A DNA stretch of 64,000 nt from Dichomitus squalens LYAD-421 SS1. Taxonomy: Eukaryota > Basidiomycota > Agaricomycetes > Polyporales > Polyporaceae. The translations under genes were made by a program, and so were the position numbers. A model generated the notes under the pieces. It had not been told where the DNA came from. It saw only the letters and a program-made list of their open reading frames with translations, and searched no databases. Of this stretch, positions 23,753 through 37,700 are shown one piece after another (the stretch's first letter is position 1; each line of letters begins with the position of its first letter). The DNA lies in NCBI RefSeq assembly GCF_000275845.1, contig NW_006766887.1, forward strand, positions 1,198,668 to 1,262,667, given 5' to 3'.

Positions 23753-24668
23753 CCATCACAGTGACGTGGTCGTTGGCGGTTCCGGACGTTCGGACAGAGA
23801 AAGACGGAGATGGCACGTCGCGCTGCATTCTATGGCATGTCAGAAGACGAAGCGGCCGCCGCCGACGTCGCTGGCAAAGTCTTGCTGCATGCCGCGATCT
23901 CTTGGGCCCGTGCGGGCATTGAGCGGCGACGTGCGGGGAAGTGCCTGGTGACAATATGGGAGGGGCTTCCGGGTTCAGAATCATCACTATATGTATATGC
24001 AGGGCTTGCCCTTGCCGCAGGGCGCGGGACAGCCCGTTCCTCTCCTGAGACGAGTGTTGTTGTGGCTTAACTTGAACGCTATTTATGTGCACCAAACGTC
24101 CCTGCGCGAGGCTCGCTATCCCCCATCCGTCCATGTCTGTATGTACCCTAGATGTTTATACCGCTTTCATGTATGTCCTGTCTCTCTCCTGTTCCTCGTC
24201 CTCAGACATCCGGCTTGCCGCTGTCAGCACTGGCTCCTATCCTCCCACTATATTTCTGTCCATGCCTGATCTCGACGAGTGGGTCGTCGTGTATACTATA
24301 CTCATAATTCGAGTAGTTTGTTCTTTTCCGGCCCGCGTTCGTGGCAGGCCAGCACGCCACCTGACTGACATGTCTGCTCGTGCGGGCCTGTGTTGGCCCA
24401 TCTGACACGCGGTGCGCCCTCCTTCTGTGATCACAGTGGAAGGAGGGAAGGCAGGGCCAGGTCACAAAGCTTGACATTCTCTGAGATTCTTGCAACTCCT
24501 TTGGGCGCTTGAGAGACGTCGACGTTAACGTTCGTTCTGCCGTCACGATTCCAGGGAATTCCGTACGTGTGACATTGGGGTTCCATATATGCTATCGCGC
24601 CTGCCCGACTCGGCAGGCAGGATGCCTCGAGCGTTGCAGTCTTGAGCTTCTACCTGATATGATGGGCC
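23753..24668. other. 3' flank of CK2 alpha
   Basis: No exon supported. An inverted-repeat-like purine/pyrimidine stretch near 24418-24455 (CCTCCTTC and GAAGGAGG) could fold as a small hairpin. Confidence 0.4.
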
Positions 24669-24822
24669 ATGTGCCTTGCATTTCCACGTTGCGGCTCGCG
24701 ACGTCCTGTGAAGACTGAAGACGAGGCCAGGCTGGACGTGTCGGACCTCGGGGATGAGTGCAAAGACCATAGGCGGCGCGAGCGAGAACGCGGCGGGAAA
24801 CGGAAAAGGCACGCGCGTTCAG
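24669..24822 (+). other. Possible orphan exon, charged protein segment
   Basis: An ATG at 24669 opens a frame that becomes highly charged (KTEDEARLDVSDLGDEC, then RRRERERGGKRKRHA) and ends exactly at a consensus donor, GTGAGT, at 24823. A later plus-strand frame (to 25521) has a similar Asp/Glu/Ser/Arg character. I could not join them into one gene and recognise no family. Confidence 0.3.
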
Positions 24823-27026
24823 GTGAGTGGCATGATTGTCTTTCTGGCGTAATCATGAGCGAGGCGACGGGGAGCTCGTGGAGGATGACCAATTGCAGCG
24901 AGGATTACTGGGTGGGCGGAAACTGACGTGCTTCGGCCTCGGTGGCTATCCCTCTAACGACAGCAAACGAGGACAGTCATTCGAACCGGAGAGTCGAGAG
25001 GGTAGCGGCATTAGTTCTAGTGTTGAGGTTCGCCTCCGGGAATGTTGAGGAGTGCTGGGGCGCGCGCTGGTGACCCTGCGCGTCATATCGGTGGTCTTGG
25101 CGCGCCATCATTGCAAGACAGACACCGACGTGCTTGTACTCATGTTCGACACGCCCAAGGACGGGCCGTGGGCCAGCAGGCCCTGAGTCCGCTTGGCGTT
25201 ACGGTGATGGCTCACCGAGGCTTAGCCATCCGTTTCCCAGCGAAAGGGGCGAGTGATGACAAGCTAAAATATCCTGAAGGCGCGGAGGGAGGAACGGGGG
25301 TATATACCCAGTTTTCTGAATGCCGAGACATGGAGAGAACGGCTGCCGCAGCCGTGGCCATCAGGCCAGACGATAGAGACGAGTCGGATGAGGTGCAGAT
25401 GAGACAATCGCCGGACCACACCGTGTCTTCTGTGCTGAGCTGCGGTAAACGCGCGCGGAGACCTAGCTCCCAGTCTCAACCGCTGTCTCTCTATCATACG
25501 AATCTCCAGGCATCCCGCTGAGAAGGGTCTTCCGACTCCTCCCAGCACTCAGCACCTCAGCCTATCTCCCCTTTTGAGCACTAGACTGCCTGATGCAACT
25601 CGCACAACCCGTGCTGTCGGCAGCAGATCAATTGTGGACCCCTTCTAACGGGTCGTGCTGCTGTCTTCTACCGGGAATCTGAGCTTGTTGCAACCCTCTC
25701 GAGCTAAAGGCCACGGTTCGGAACTAGTCTACAGATCGCCAGACCACAGCGCGACTCAACAGGCGGCGATGACAATGGGGATGAGATTTTTGAGCAGGTC
25801 TGCAACGTCGGAAGGAGGTACGAGGAGGCTCACACACTGCTAAACATAAGAAGTCGAGGCAGTCCTCCCACCAAGCAGGGGCGGATCGCAAGGACGGGGG
25901 GAACGATAAGGAAGGGTCGTTGGACGTCACCTACTACGACGATTCGTAGCAGAGATATGTTGGAGGACAACTCACGGCCAGGTGTAGTGGGTTGGATGCA
26001 GGACCGTGACCTGGGTGTGGCGGCGCAGAGAGTCGTGACCGTTCCGAGGTACGTGGTGAGCGATATTGTCGTCGCCGTAAACCGGAATGGTCGTGGGCTC
26101 AAGATAAGTTGGAGATGCCAACAAGCCGACAGGTCGATAATCAAACCGCGTCGAGGAGATGGAACTTGAAGATGCCCGCCGCGCCACCTGCGCCCGCTTG
26201 CAGACGACCCCTGGCGACATTGATTGTCCAATCTCCCACCTCCGTCGAGCAGCAGTCCGCAGACGTCGTACGTGCAGCAAGAGAGGGACACCAACAGATA
26301 CGCGGTGCCACGAACGGGTTCGCTGTAAAGAAGCGAGAAAGCAAGCGAGTAGAGCACAGCTCGACAGCGTAAGCGTGTGTTCGGCATGGCCCTCATCAGA
26401 GGTTTAATGGATGACATTGCTGCCCAGAGAACAGACTTTACGCACAAGTTCTGAACAGTGGGTGCGAACGGCTCATCATCCCGCCTCGTCCGTGCGCAGC
26501 CGCCCTCCTTTCTTCCAATAGTAGGGTACGCATTTGAACAGCAATCGCCCGACGGTCGTGTTGGTAGTTGCGCGCATACGACGCGCAGCCTCAACCCCAC
26601 CTCCATCTTCTAGAGCTCAAGGCTCGTTCCAGGGTTCGCGGACGATTCGACGGCAGGCACGCCTTCTCAGACGACCCGACTGGCGGAAATTGAGCCTAAC
26701 TCCCTGATGTACATCGTTGAATGGGGATGTGGATCGGCGGGAACTGCTGCGCTGCGTTGACATTTGCGCAGTCCCAGCTTTACGGTAATACAATTCAGTC
26801 TGATACCGTCGTTACCGCTGCCGAACGCTGCACACTGCGCTGTCATCTGTGCACGGTGACAATGATATTGGCAGAGCGCGATAACCAAAGCGAAGTATGC
26901 TACACGGTAGATCGACGCTGAAACTGCGATCAGATTTGACAGTCTATAAGTACCAGGGAGCGTTGCGACGCACCTCCGTCCGTGGTACATATATCATGTA
27001 AATGGGTTGGGATGTGCAGTACTCAC
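24823..27026. other. Region with only weak exon candidates
   Basis: The minus-strand frame of 258 codons (25830-26606) has no domain and changes character along its length. Shorter minus-strand pieces near 25975-26160 and 26850 read as protein-like, but splice sites do not link them in frame. Nothing is firmly called here. Confidence 0.3.
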
Positions 27027-27200
27027 CTGATCAAACTGGAGCACGGCGACAACGAATTCATAGGCGCTTATTGGCACCGGAACGGACATTCCTATTGCGG
27101 CCGTAGCCGTGGGGCGGGCGTTGCCGCGCAGCAGGTATCTGTCCTCCGCAACACCCTTCGCATGATTCTTCGAACGTACGAGCCACAGATGGTAGTGCCA
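27027..27200 (-). other. Possible orphan exon (minus strand)
   Basis: A minus-strand frame open for more than 50 codons reads KNHAKGVAEDRYLLRGNA and later MSVPVPISAYEFVVAVLQFD, and ends at a consensus donor (GTGAGT at 27026-27021). Another exon-like piece upstream (around 27535-27470, FVFENGPQALVCYSQGAP followed by GTAAGC) has the same direction. Together they suggest a spliced minus-strand gene or its remains. The family is not recognised. Confidence 0.3.
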
Positions 27201-27619
27201 GTGTCACTGGTTGCGTTGCGGCGCTGGTTGTGGTGAGGGAAAAAGATTGAGGTCATGTGATCGAGCAACGACCAGGTGTATCCGCAGCAGCAACGAAGGA
27301 GCGGGTCGACGAATGTAGCGAGCTCCCGTACGGTGCGTAAGTAGAGGCTCAGGACGGGCGGGAGCTTGCGCAGCCGCCACAAGCGCTACGGCCCCGCGGG
27401 ACTCCGGAAGAAGGCAAAGACGTACAGCTGTCTCGATGTTAGTATGAGACATTTGGCCCACAGGCTTACGTTGATTCGCGGAGCGCCTTGAGAATAGCAT
27501 ACGAGTGCTTGCGGGCCGTTCTCGAATACGAAACTGAGCTTACGATGATCCGCGGGTAGTGGACCGAGGTACTAGAGTACTTTTGAAGCTTACCAGGTCG
27601 CCAAGAGTGTCCGTGTGCC

Positions 27620-29873
27620 AAACGTAAGCACAGCGCAGCGATGGTGGTGGGGGTTACATCTTGACAGCCGAAACCTCACCGTCCCGCGTCTGCAGGATTA
27701 GGATTGCGAACGCCTGCCTTGGCCATCAAGGATTGTTCAAGTCTCAGCTAAAAGCCGCAGTTGGTGGAACGACATCAAGATGAACCGGATAGCTAAGAAA
27801 TGATGGCGAGTGAAGCGCTGAGAGTGTGTGAATGCAGAAGGAGCACTACTCAGTGCCTCTGAGGATTAGACGTCAACAGTCAACATCGCACGACGTGAAG
27901 GAAATGACTCGGAGGGAAAAAAGAACATACTGATTCACCTCCTGTACGTTTTCTGCCTGAACCGGGCAGAGCCGCTGTCGTGGTGCAACTGCAACCGATA
28001 CAATAGTCGTAAGAGAGAAGGCCTACGAAGATGCCGTCAGGGATGCACGTTTAATCCTGCCGCTTTCGTCATGGCGTGCTCCATGACCATGACCTAGGCA
28101 CTCTTGAATGTGTGGCTGTGACCATACGGCCTTAGCCTGGGATCGCTGTCCGCGGGCTATGTAAGTAGTTCGCGCCGGTAGGTGCGAGTAGCTGATCAGA
28201 TAGTCTGCGCGCGTGGATTCCCTCCCACAGGAGAGACGGAGGATGGTTCTGATTTTGGTGGGGGCAAGGCTTGGGCCGCTTCAAGCAGCGAGCTGCTATC
28301 GACACCTCCTCGGAGGCGGCGCGGGGCCCGAAAAGGAGCAAGGTTCGACGGAGAACATGTGCGTCACGAATTTGCGTTCGTTCTCACCGGGGACAGTTGA
28401 CGAATGAACATCGCTGCGCCTTTGGCAATGTCCCGGAACATGGAGTCTGCGACATCATGAGGAGGACCCCACCGGTTGTGCAGGCAACTATGACGGGCCG
28501 GTGCTGGGAGCGTGCGGAATTGGGAATGCGAAAGGGAAGAAGGGTGAGGTAATGATGGCGCAGGTGATGAGTAATGTGCAAACCGGTGGATCAGCGGATG
28601 AGCAAGATGAATGTTGGAAGAGGCACTTCTTGAGACAAACTCGGTTGGAGCTGCTTTTGTCGCCGCGGACTAGATTTGCATATAGCGATGGAAAACGCCC
28701 TCCGTTTGTCTCCCAGGATTGTTCGTGGGGAAGTGTGGAGAGCGTGTGCTCTCGAGTAATAGACCATGCTGTGAACATTCATAGCAAGACATTCGGGAGT
28801 GCTTGGGCGACGGGAACTCGTGGAGCTACCTTCGAGATCTGCGAGACGACGTTTGTGTGCGTGTGCCAAACGATGATGGTCGTACCGTGTTCCGATAACG
28901 TTGGCTGGAGTTCCATGATTCGGATGTTGAAACCGGTGACCACAAGGCTCTGCTGTGAGGCGAATAAGCAGTTGAGCACGAGCGAGGGCGGGTGAGAGTG
29001 TCGGATTCGTGCCTGGCAACTGAGGGTGCTGTCAGTGACACAAACTGCGGAGGAGGAGACCTCGATCGGGATCAGAACGACGTTTCCACGCTACAATAAT
29101 GCAAGCGGCTCGTGCGGCCTGTTAGGAGCGAGAAGGGACGAGCGATGGCAATGGGAAATCTTACAACAAAGGAGGTGCTTTTGCGCCAAGGGACTTAATC
29201 AAATAATGCCGCATTCACCTGACGCAACCGCCGGCTGCGGATATCAATCTGATGTCTCCGTTCTTTTGAGTTTTTCAGACTGCGGGGTCCAAAGGGCGTT
29301 GTCAGGCGGCTATTAGCACCACAACCGCGACGAGAGAGAAGAGAAGAAGATGGGATGAATAGCATGCGCTGCGGCAGGCAGGCCTGGATGCGATACATAG
29401 CCGTTCTGCAGGATCGCAGTGTGCGTCCGAAGCGGGGGAAGAGGGTGATGTTTCTGCTGCAAACAACGGGGTGTCCTGTTTTGGGGATGAGGGATCTACG
29501 GCGCCCGCAGGGGCTTGCTAGGGTGTCAGCAATGAGACTGTATGTTGTCAGCTCAGGAGGGCGGGCGCGTGCGTGGGAGCGGGTGGGAGTTCGGGACCTG
29601 GGCGGGGCTGCGGGGCGGCTGGCGGGGGGCGGCACCGAGGACTCGGGCAAGATGGGACCGCGGCCGGTGATTGGGAAAGTGTGGGCCCGGCGGAGGAAAT
29701 GAACGCTTGGGTTGTCGGGCTGGCACTGCACGGCCTATCTTATCCACTCTTTCCCATCCCGCCGGCTGTGATCTACTCTCTAACCCAAAACTGATTATCC
29801 GCCGCAGCCTGTAAAGGGCCTCCTTTCCCTCGCTCGTCAGCCACACCGCTGTGTCTCCCTTCCACGCTCTCTC
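27620..29873. other. Long upstream region of the first Zn2Cys6 gene
   Basis: No supported exon over about 2.2 kb. Long frames near 28501-28995 and 29195-29731 lie on opposite strands, carry no motif and are probably chance. A long 5' region is common for fungal regulator genes. Confidence 0.4.
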
Positions 29874-32800
29874 ATGCCTGCAGACACTTCCAAACCAAAT
29901 GCACTCGCCGCCGCCGCGCGCCGCAGAAACAATCTCAGGCGCGACACCGAGGACATCAAGTACGATAGCAGCCACGCTCGCGAAATTGAGCTAAAGCGGA
30001 GTAGAGGCGAAATCTCGTGCGCCGAATGTCGTAGGTGCGATCACCGCACTCTTCCTCCTCCACCAACGTTGTCCTTACTTGTCACCCTGCAGGCTGAAGG
30101 TGAACCATCGCGTCCCTCTTGACCCAGTGAGATAGCTGTGCTAAAGGTATAGCAGATACGTTGTGACAAGACTATACCATGCCAGTCATGTCAGGTGCGT
30201 CTCCTCATGCGCGCGCCTCACGCAGGCACTGTATTCAATCTCCCCGCCCGCACAGCGCCGTGGGTGTGCTGCATTGTGTCCTAATGGTCCGTCGCAGTCC
30301 ATCTTTCCGTCGGGCTCGAGCTAACCAACTCTCTTGCAGGAAGCCTCGCGACCGGTCAGGGCACTCGGTACGTTATACCTCTCTGTCTCTTTGCGCGCGC
30401 GTCCCTTATGGATATTGGATTGCCCCAGCTTTGTCCTCGCTGCGACGGAGCACCTGCATCGTCGAATAGCGAAGATGAGTGAGCGCATACATCAACTCGA
30501 AGACGCGCTCGCCATCCTGCAGGCGAAGAGTTCGAACGAGCCGCACCCATTGTTGTCTGACGGGTTGTCCAAGAACAAAAATATTGACTCGGACGACGAC
30601 ATGTTGGCTCCGGAGCAGCCGACCGCGGCCTCAGGCGATGTCGTCTCAGCTTTCGGCATGCTTTCGATGTCCGACCATGGTGTCTCAAGGTTCTTCGGTC
30701 CCACAGGCGGAACCGAAGTATGTAACGCCCGAGCTTCTGTCCGCGGAAACCCTAGCTAACTTTCTGCACCCGCGACCAGTATCTCCTATTCGTATGTTCT
30801 TCCTCTCACCTCGCGGTCCATGCTCTCACCAGCTTGTCTCCAGTCCGATAGCGATGTCCCGTCGTCACCCAGTAACGGTAGCAGGTCCCCAGAATCTTTG
30901 CGGGGGTCGAAGACGCCACCTCTCCCTGGCGAGATCACACGTTTCTCCAACGCGTTCCCCTTCACTCCCATGGGTCCACCTCATCACGTATACGAGCTGA
31001 TTGAGGGTCATCTCCCCCCGTATCCCCGTGCCTGTGAGTTGCTCGAGTCGTACGTGAGCCACGCCGCCTGGCTATTCCGCAGCGTACCACGCACACAGCT
31101 CTTCGACGAGATGCTTCCCCGCTATTACAGGCAGGCGGCCGACGATGACGCCCCTCTCCCGAGGATGGAACAGAGCAATCCGCACGACCTTGCGCTTCTT
31201 CTACTTTGCTTTGCGATCGGAGCCCTCATGGACCTCAAACAGCAGCCGTACAACTCCGAAGCAGAGCACTACTGTCAGCTGGCTCAGGCAGCCATGTGTC
31301 TGCACCCGGTACTTGCAAATCCCACACTTGTCACGATCCAAGCCCTCCACCTGCAGAGTATCTACGTGGCTATGGTGGGCAATGAGCCTGGTGGCCAGGA
31401 TAATCAGATGGAGTTTTCGTGGGCTCTGGTCACTCTTGCTGGCCAGCTTTCTCATACGGTAGGTGTACGGGGTTATAACCCGAGGTATGTTTGCGCTGAC
31501 TCTGCATGTGATCGCCTTCCTAGATTGGATTGCGTAAGTTTAAGCTCATCCCCTCTGTGCCATGTAAGCGGTGTTGACGCGGACGTGTCAAGATCGTGAC
31601 AGTGCAAGGTTTGGTTTCTCGCCGGAGATTGTTGAGCGGCGCAGAGTGACGTTCTGGGATCTATTCGTTGCTGACGCGTGGCAGGTCAGTTGACGGGCCG
31701 GAATACTGGTACGACAACTTGCTGACGTCCAGCAGAGTCTCATGACAGGGCGCCCCCCTGTCATACAGAGAGAGTATATTGACTGCAAGTTCCCCACGCC
31801 CACTGCCACACCTGATGATGAGGACCTTGGTGAAGAACGTGAAGCAGCCTGTGAGTTTCTGTATCGTTTCTTTCCGTTCCTTGCGCCTCAATGCCTCCGC
31901 ATCCTCGAACTCGAACAGTCGAGACATGGGGTTTCCGTTTCGCATTGAACTGTGTGGCCGAAGTTGCGTCGAAGACGCTCACTGCTGAGGCACCGTCATA
32001 CGACACTATCATGGAGCTTGATCGCAAAGTACGCGAGTTCCCAATACCGCCCGACGCCGCGGCGATGCTGGAGGATCTCGACACGCCTCTCGACAGAGAA
32101 CCCCCACCGCTACAGGACAGCATGATTCGCTTCGTCCTCTCCCACTCGCGGGAAGTCAGTGAGTACCGCGTCTCTTCTTCCTCACGCACCCATAGATGGT
32201 GGCTAAATTGGACAACAAGTCCTTTTGTTTCTCCATCGTAGCTTCTTCGCGCAGGCCATCATTGACTGTCCGAGGAATCCGCTCAGGAGCGCGTACGCGC
32301 ACTCATTCCTTGCTGCGTATCGGTCATCCTCCACGGTGCTCAAGGTAGTCCGTGATCAGTTCAAATTGTATCCCAGTATGTGCGCGCGCTTCTGGGTCAT
32401 CTGGACGTTCGCCTTCTCCGCTGCGGTATGAGTATCTTGCTTAGCGTTGTATCGGAATCCGTCCTGATTATGCGGATGGGGATTTTCTGCAGGTCGTGTT
32501 CGCTACCGTGGTTACCCGCGGCCCACGCTCGGCAATGGCCCCGCAGGCCCTTGCACAGCTTGATCAAGCGTATGAGCTGTTTACACAAGCGTCGAAGCAC
32601 AGTCGGCGTGCCGCGAAAGCGCTGGTGAGTCCTACCACGATATATCGGCTATTTCAGCCTTCCCCCTCCGATGATCGCGCGCTGACCGACGTCCGGGATG
32701 GTGAACCGTGCGGTGCATGCTTCGAAATGTCATGTAGCCTATTCTGTTGCGCCTGCGAGAGAAGGCGCACTGCTCGTTCGCGGCTGCGCTGAACGATCCC

Positions 32801-33580
32801 ATGTACGACGGCGCGCTGTGGACCGTCAAGACTGAGAAGGACGAGGACGAGCTGGACATCTTCGCCGGCCGCACCGCCGTCGTCGCCTCTAAGCGTCCCT
32901 CGCCTTCGCCTACTGCTCATCTCCCGCCATTGCACACCGGCGAGAGCCTCCCGCTCATCACTCCCCCTTCCTCAATTCCGATTGTGCCGATGGCAGATCC
33001 AAACGGTGTACCGCTGACGGAGGCGTGGCCTATGCACAGGCAGACGTCAGCGTCGTCCAGTGGACTTCCGCATGTGTCCTCCCAGTATCCTCCCCAGCCG
33101 TCGCAACAAGTACACCAAGCTATGCACGTGCAGTCGCACCCCCACGCGTCACAACATCCATATCATCGCCTCAGCTTCTCTCAGTCCGCACCACCTCCGC
33201 CATCCCCACAAGCGGGCTCGTCGTCATATCAGTGGGCTGGGGGACATGGACACTCGCACTCGCCGTCGGGCCTAGCGCCCCCGACGCAGAGCTACGGGGA
33301 CCAGATACCCCCTACCACGCATGTGCCACCTCAACACCCGCATTCACATTACAGCTCGCAGTACCCGCCAAGCACGGAGATGTCGGCGGACATCCTGCAG
33401 CGGTACGCCGAGGCTGGGTATCAGAATCCCCCTCACCATGCCCACCAACAGCACGGGCACCCGCACGGCGGGCAGCCATTCGCGCCGCCGTCGGAGCTGG
33501 TGAACCTGGGCTTGGCGTCGCGCCATGGGAGGCTGGACGAGCGGTGGACGTCGTTCATGCACGAGAATGGGTTCCTGTAG
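29874..33580 (+). CDS. Zn2Cys6 fungal transcription factor (tandem copy 1)
   Basis: Begins MPADTSKPN at 29874. The binuclear zinc cluster is spread over four exons and joins as CAECRRLK, IRCDKTIPCQSC, QRRGCAALCPN; all six cysteines are present. Then GSLATGQGTR, FVLAATEHLHRRIAKMSERI and a short leucine-rich coiled coil (HQLEDALAILQ) form the usual linker and dimerisation helix. A fungal_trans-like middle domain follows (PPHHVYELIEGHLPPYPRA, CELLESYVSHAAWLF, LALLLLCFAIGALMDL). The C-terminal exon is rich in His, Pro, Gln and Ser and ends DERWTSFMHENGFL, a motif shared with the neighbour. It probably binds CGG-type sites in the nucleus; targets cannot be told from sequence. Same strand and same exon plan as the gene at 34753, so this is a tandem duplicate. 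Confidence 0.9.
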
Positions 33581-34752
33581 CATGGGAGCTTGTTTTCGGC
33601 CTGTCGTGCGCAAGTCCATCCTGGTTCCGCCCCCTTTGCTGCATACGCTGCCTCGTAGTCATCTCGTTTAACCCCTCAGCACCCCGGAGTTCTCCTCTCC
33701 TCTCCCTTTCACCTGCATCGCGCACGCTCCTCCTGCATCATCGTGTATAGATTGGCCCCGGAACCATCTGATCGTCTTCGTTCTGAATCGCACCCGGAAC
33801 TCGCTTCGTATAGTCGCTTTGTGTCGCCATCGTCGTCGTCGGTCGCTTTGTATACTGTCACCCTTCGCACAGAATCTTCCAGAGGACATTCGGACACTGT
33901 TCTCTGCTACAGCGGGCGCGGACTTTTCTGATTTCGTCCGCTCGGCTGTCCCACCCATGACACCGGTCATCTCTGTTCATCGGCTCGTATGTCCATATTC
34001 CAGGTCCATAGCTCCTGGTGTATCGTACTAGTGTAGTTTCGCTCGGGCACAACGCTGTTAACGTAGTACCCCCCATGATCTGGCAGCTTGCGCATTGAAT
34101 TGCATCCTATAGGTTTTGCGGCGCCGAAGCCGCTTCATGAGGCAAGATACCGGTGTAGTCCGGCGGTAAGTACGTACTCACCGTCAGGGTCGCGATACTA
34201 TTGAGCCCGAGTCATCATGCTCGGCATAAGACTGCACGGTGGTCGCCCGGCTTGGGCTCCGAGCCATCGATTCAGATTGTGGTCGTCATTACGTTACGGG
34301 CCGGCTGCATGAACGCCCTTGCCCCCAATTTCGGCCGCGATAGATCCTACAGCCCCCGCAACAGTGTTGGCAAGTCCGAATCAGCAGTGCACGTGTGAGG
34401 GTGAGATGCAGCGGATTGACGGAGAGGTGTGGATATGGGCTCGTGGAAGCTGTGTTAGCAAGCATTCCACTCAACCGGAGGTTCGATCGACAGGTGGTGA
34501 GTAAGCCACCCCAGTGTGCGTCCGAGTGTCGCGTCGGCTATATCGCGATTGGCTGGCGGGCTAGCGGACACTGCGTTGATCCGGCAGTCCGAGTTTCCCG
34601 GATTGGGCAGGCGCCCTCGCAGACGACTCGGAGCACTCAGCCGGCAGCGTTTACGAGAATCCCTTCCTTTCTACTGACTCCCATCTCCTCACACGCCCTC
34701 GACTCTGCGTATGCTGCCCACTGACTAGAGCATCCCACAAGCGTCCAGCCCA
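33581..34752. other. Intergenic region between the tandem regulators
   Basis: About 1.17 kb with no supported exon; it holds the 3' end of copy 1 and the promoter of copy 2. Confidence 0.5.
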
Positions 34753-37700
34753 ATGCCTGCGGAACCACGACGGAACTCGCGCAAGCTCACCTCCGACGAC
34801 GACATCGAGCTCAAGAGGGCGAGAGGAGAGATCTCGTGCGCAGAGTGCAGACGGTGCGTGCCACTTCTTCGTGCGCTGCTATCGGACCACAGCCGCTACG
34901 GCTGCTCCTCGCATGGGGAGAAGCGTCCCTGTCCTTTCACTGCTGTGTGGCTCAAACGCGGCCTTCTAGGCTCAAGCTCAAATGTGACAAGAAGATCCCG
35001 TGCGGCTCCTGCGTGCGCCGCGGCTGCACTTCCATATGCCCCAATGGTGCGTCTCCTGCTTGTCCTTGTGGGACCGTGTGGATCCCCGTGCTCAGGACGC
35101 GATGGCTCACACGCGCTGTGCGGCGGTGGACGTGGTCTGCATTCGCAGGGAGTCTATCTGCAGGACAAGGCACAAGGTGTGTACATATGCTGTGTTAGCC
35201 CATCACATGTATTGCCCGCGGCGCGTGCGGCTTCGACCGGTCTTTCCCTCGATCGGCACTACTTGGCGGCCGCGCGTCGAAGCGAGGCTTCTCGGGACCT
35301 GTGGCTAACCAACTGCATTCGTTCAACCCCCTGCGTCACGGCACGCCGCGTGTGCGGGTGTGTATGCGCGGGGTACGCGGTCGCTTAGGTTCATCCTTGC
35401 GGACACGGAACAGCTCCATCGGAAGATATCCGAGATGAGCGAACGCATACGGCAGCTGGAGGACGCACTTGCCATCTTCCAGGCCGGCATCTCTCATGAA
35501 CGACATCCGCTCCTCCGGGACGAGCTCTTAACCATCAAGTTCGGTCCCGAGGTCAGGAGGACGGTCGACGACGAACATCAAAGGGACATGTTGTCCGCGT
35601 CCATCGATGCCCTGGGCACGCTCACCGTTGGCGAACATGGGGAATCGAAATACTTTGGGCGATCTGCAGGCTCCGAGGTATGTCCCTTTGCTCCATATAA
35701 CAATGCATATATGCAGCTAAAGTACTTTATGTCATTCATTCTCGATGCAGACTATGCTGGCAGTGAGTGGCCAGACTGTTGTAAGTTCCGTGAAAGTAAT
35801 CACACTTCACCTTATAGCAAGCTGTTAGTGCAGATGAGGAAGGAAGTCCCGTTCCTTCGATCGAGCCTGAGCTAGCGAATCTAGCAATCGCCTTCCCGGT
35901 CTCTATTATCGAGGAAGGAACGGATGCTCTCATGCTCAAGCTCGAGGCCCACCTCCCGCCTCAGCCTAGGGCATGGGCGTTGTGTGAGACGTATCTGGAG
36001 CATCTTACCTGGTGGTGTCGGCCCATCAAGCGAGATGAGCTCATCAACGACATTCTGATACCCATATACAACTGCAAGAAGGACCCGAGTAAAAATGTAT
36101 ATCACCGAGATGGCACTACGGACGAGGAAGGCAGATGCCCCCACCTGCTCTCCGTCCTCTTCTTCGTCTTCGCTTTGGGCTCTCTTGTAGACCTCACGTT
36201 GCCACCGTGTAGTGCCGAGGCAGAGCTGTACTATCGTCTAGGAAGGGCTGCTTTGTCTCTCCGTTCCATCTTCGACTCGCAGGAAATCGAAACGGTACAA
36301 GCGCTCATTCATATGGCGATGTACCATAGTCTGTGTTCCCAACGGTGGTCGCTGGAGAGCGCATGGCGCATCATCTCGCTCTCTGGGAAGATCGCACAAA
36401 GTGTGAGTGAGTTCTTTCTCACTTGAGTGAGTAGATGACTCAATCCGTCATTGGGTCAATACAGCTCGGACTGCGTGCGTAACTTTCATATAGGCTCTCC
36501 GCGGCGATGTTCATCTGTCGGTTCTTCTATAGACCGCGATAGCGCAGCGTGGAAGTTGAGTGATAAAGCTGTCCAGAGACGACGGAATCTATTCTGGGAA
36601 CTATTCAGTCTGGAGATGATACATGTGCGCCCTAACCTACATATTATGCCTGTCTGTTGTGCTCACGCTTCCTAGTGCATGTCCCTCGGGCGTCCGCCAG
36701 CACTGACCTTCAGTCACATAGATTGCGAACTACCAACTGACGAGGATGCCACCGTCGATGACGGTGACGGCGGAAGCAACTTGCGCGGATGTCAGTGTCA
36801 TCGGACACCGCTGATGATCGGTCGCTAACTAAACGCTCTTGTTTTCCGAATGATAGATTGGTCCTTCAAGCATTCGTTCACACGCGATGTCTACACTACC
36901 GTAGTCGACGGAGTGCTGGCTGCCAAGCCACCTTCGTACGCCAAGGTTCTCGAATATGACCGCCAGATCAGGCAAACGACACTCCCAAACGTCCGACTTT
37001 ACCTCCGACCGGACGAGGCCAATTACAGCAATCCGTCCGTCGTTTTGCGGTCGTTCTTCCTATCTCATTTCCGGAGCATCAGTGCGTTGCGCCTTTCGCG
37101 TGCCTTTCAGCGATCTGTCAAGCAACCTCGGCTCATGCGCGACGCTTCCATTCACTAGCTATGATCCATATACACCGAACATTCTTCGCACAGGCGCTAT
37201 TGGACAATCCGACGAACCCGTTGTCAAGCCCCTACGCGCCGTCGTTCCTCGCAGCCAACCGTTGCGCTTCGATTCTCCTCCGCAGCTTCCTCCACCATTG
37301 GAACCGAAGGTGCTCATTTCCGCCATATGTCTCGCTCATCCGCATGCTCATCTGACATTCGCTTCGCTTCTGTTTTCCGCTTCTGTTTCCGTCACACCTA
37401 CCCAGTCCGGAGATATGCAGTCGCTTCTGGGGCATGTGGACGCACGCGTTCTCGGCTGCTGTTCGTATTCACATCTGCCCGCCAAGCTTTCGTCTGCGGG
37501 AGCTGATGTTTTCCCTTCTATCCCTCCCTCCTTCGCCTGAATCGTAGGTTATCTTGGGAAGCACCGTCACGCGTTCGCCCAACGCGACGATGGCGCCAAG
37601 CGCTCTCACGGATCTTGACCTTGCAGTCGACTTCTTCGAGCGCGGTGCTCAGCTGAGTCCCCGCGCCCGTCAAGCTCTCGTACGTCCTTCCTCATATGTA

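Noticed and set aside
25830..26606. 258-codon minus-strand frame
   Set aside because: No domain or usable splice pattern; its character changes along the length.
28501..29731. Long frames upstream of the first regulator on both strands
   Set aside because: They have no motif or splice support; treated as long upstream DNA.
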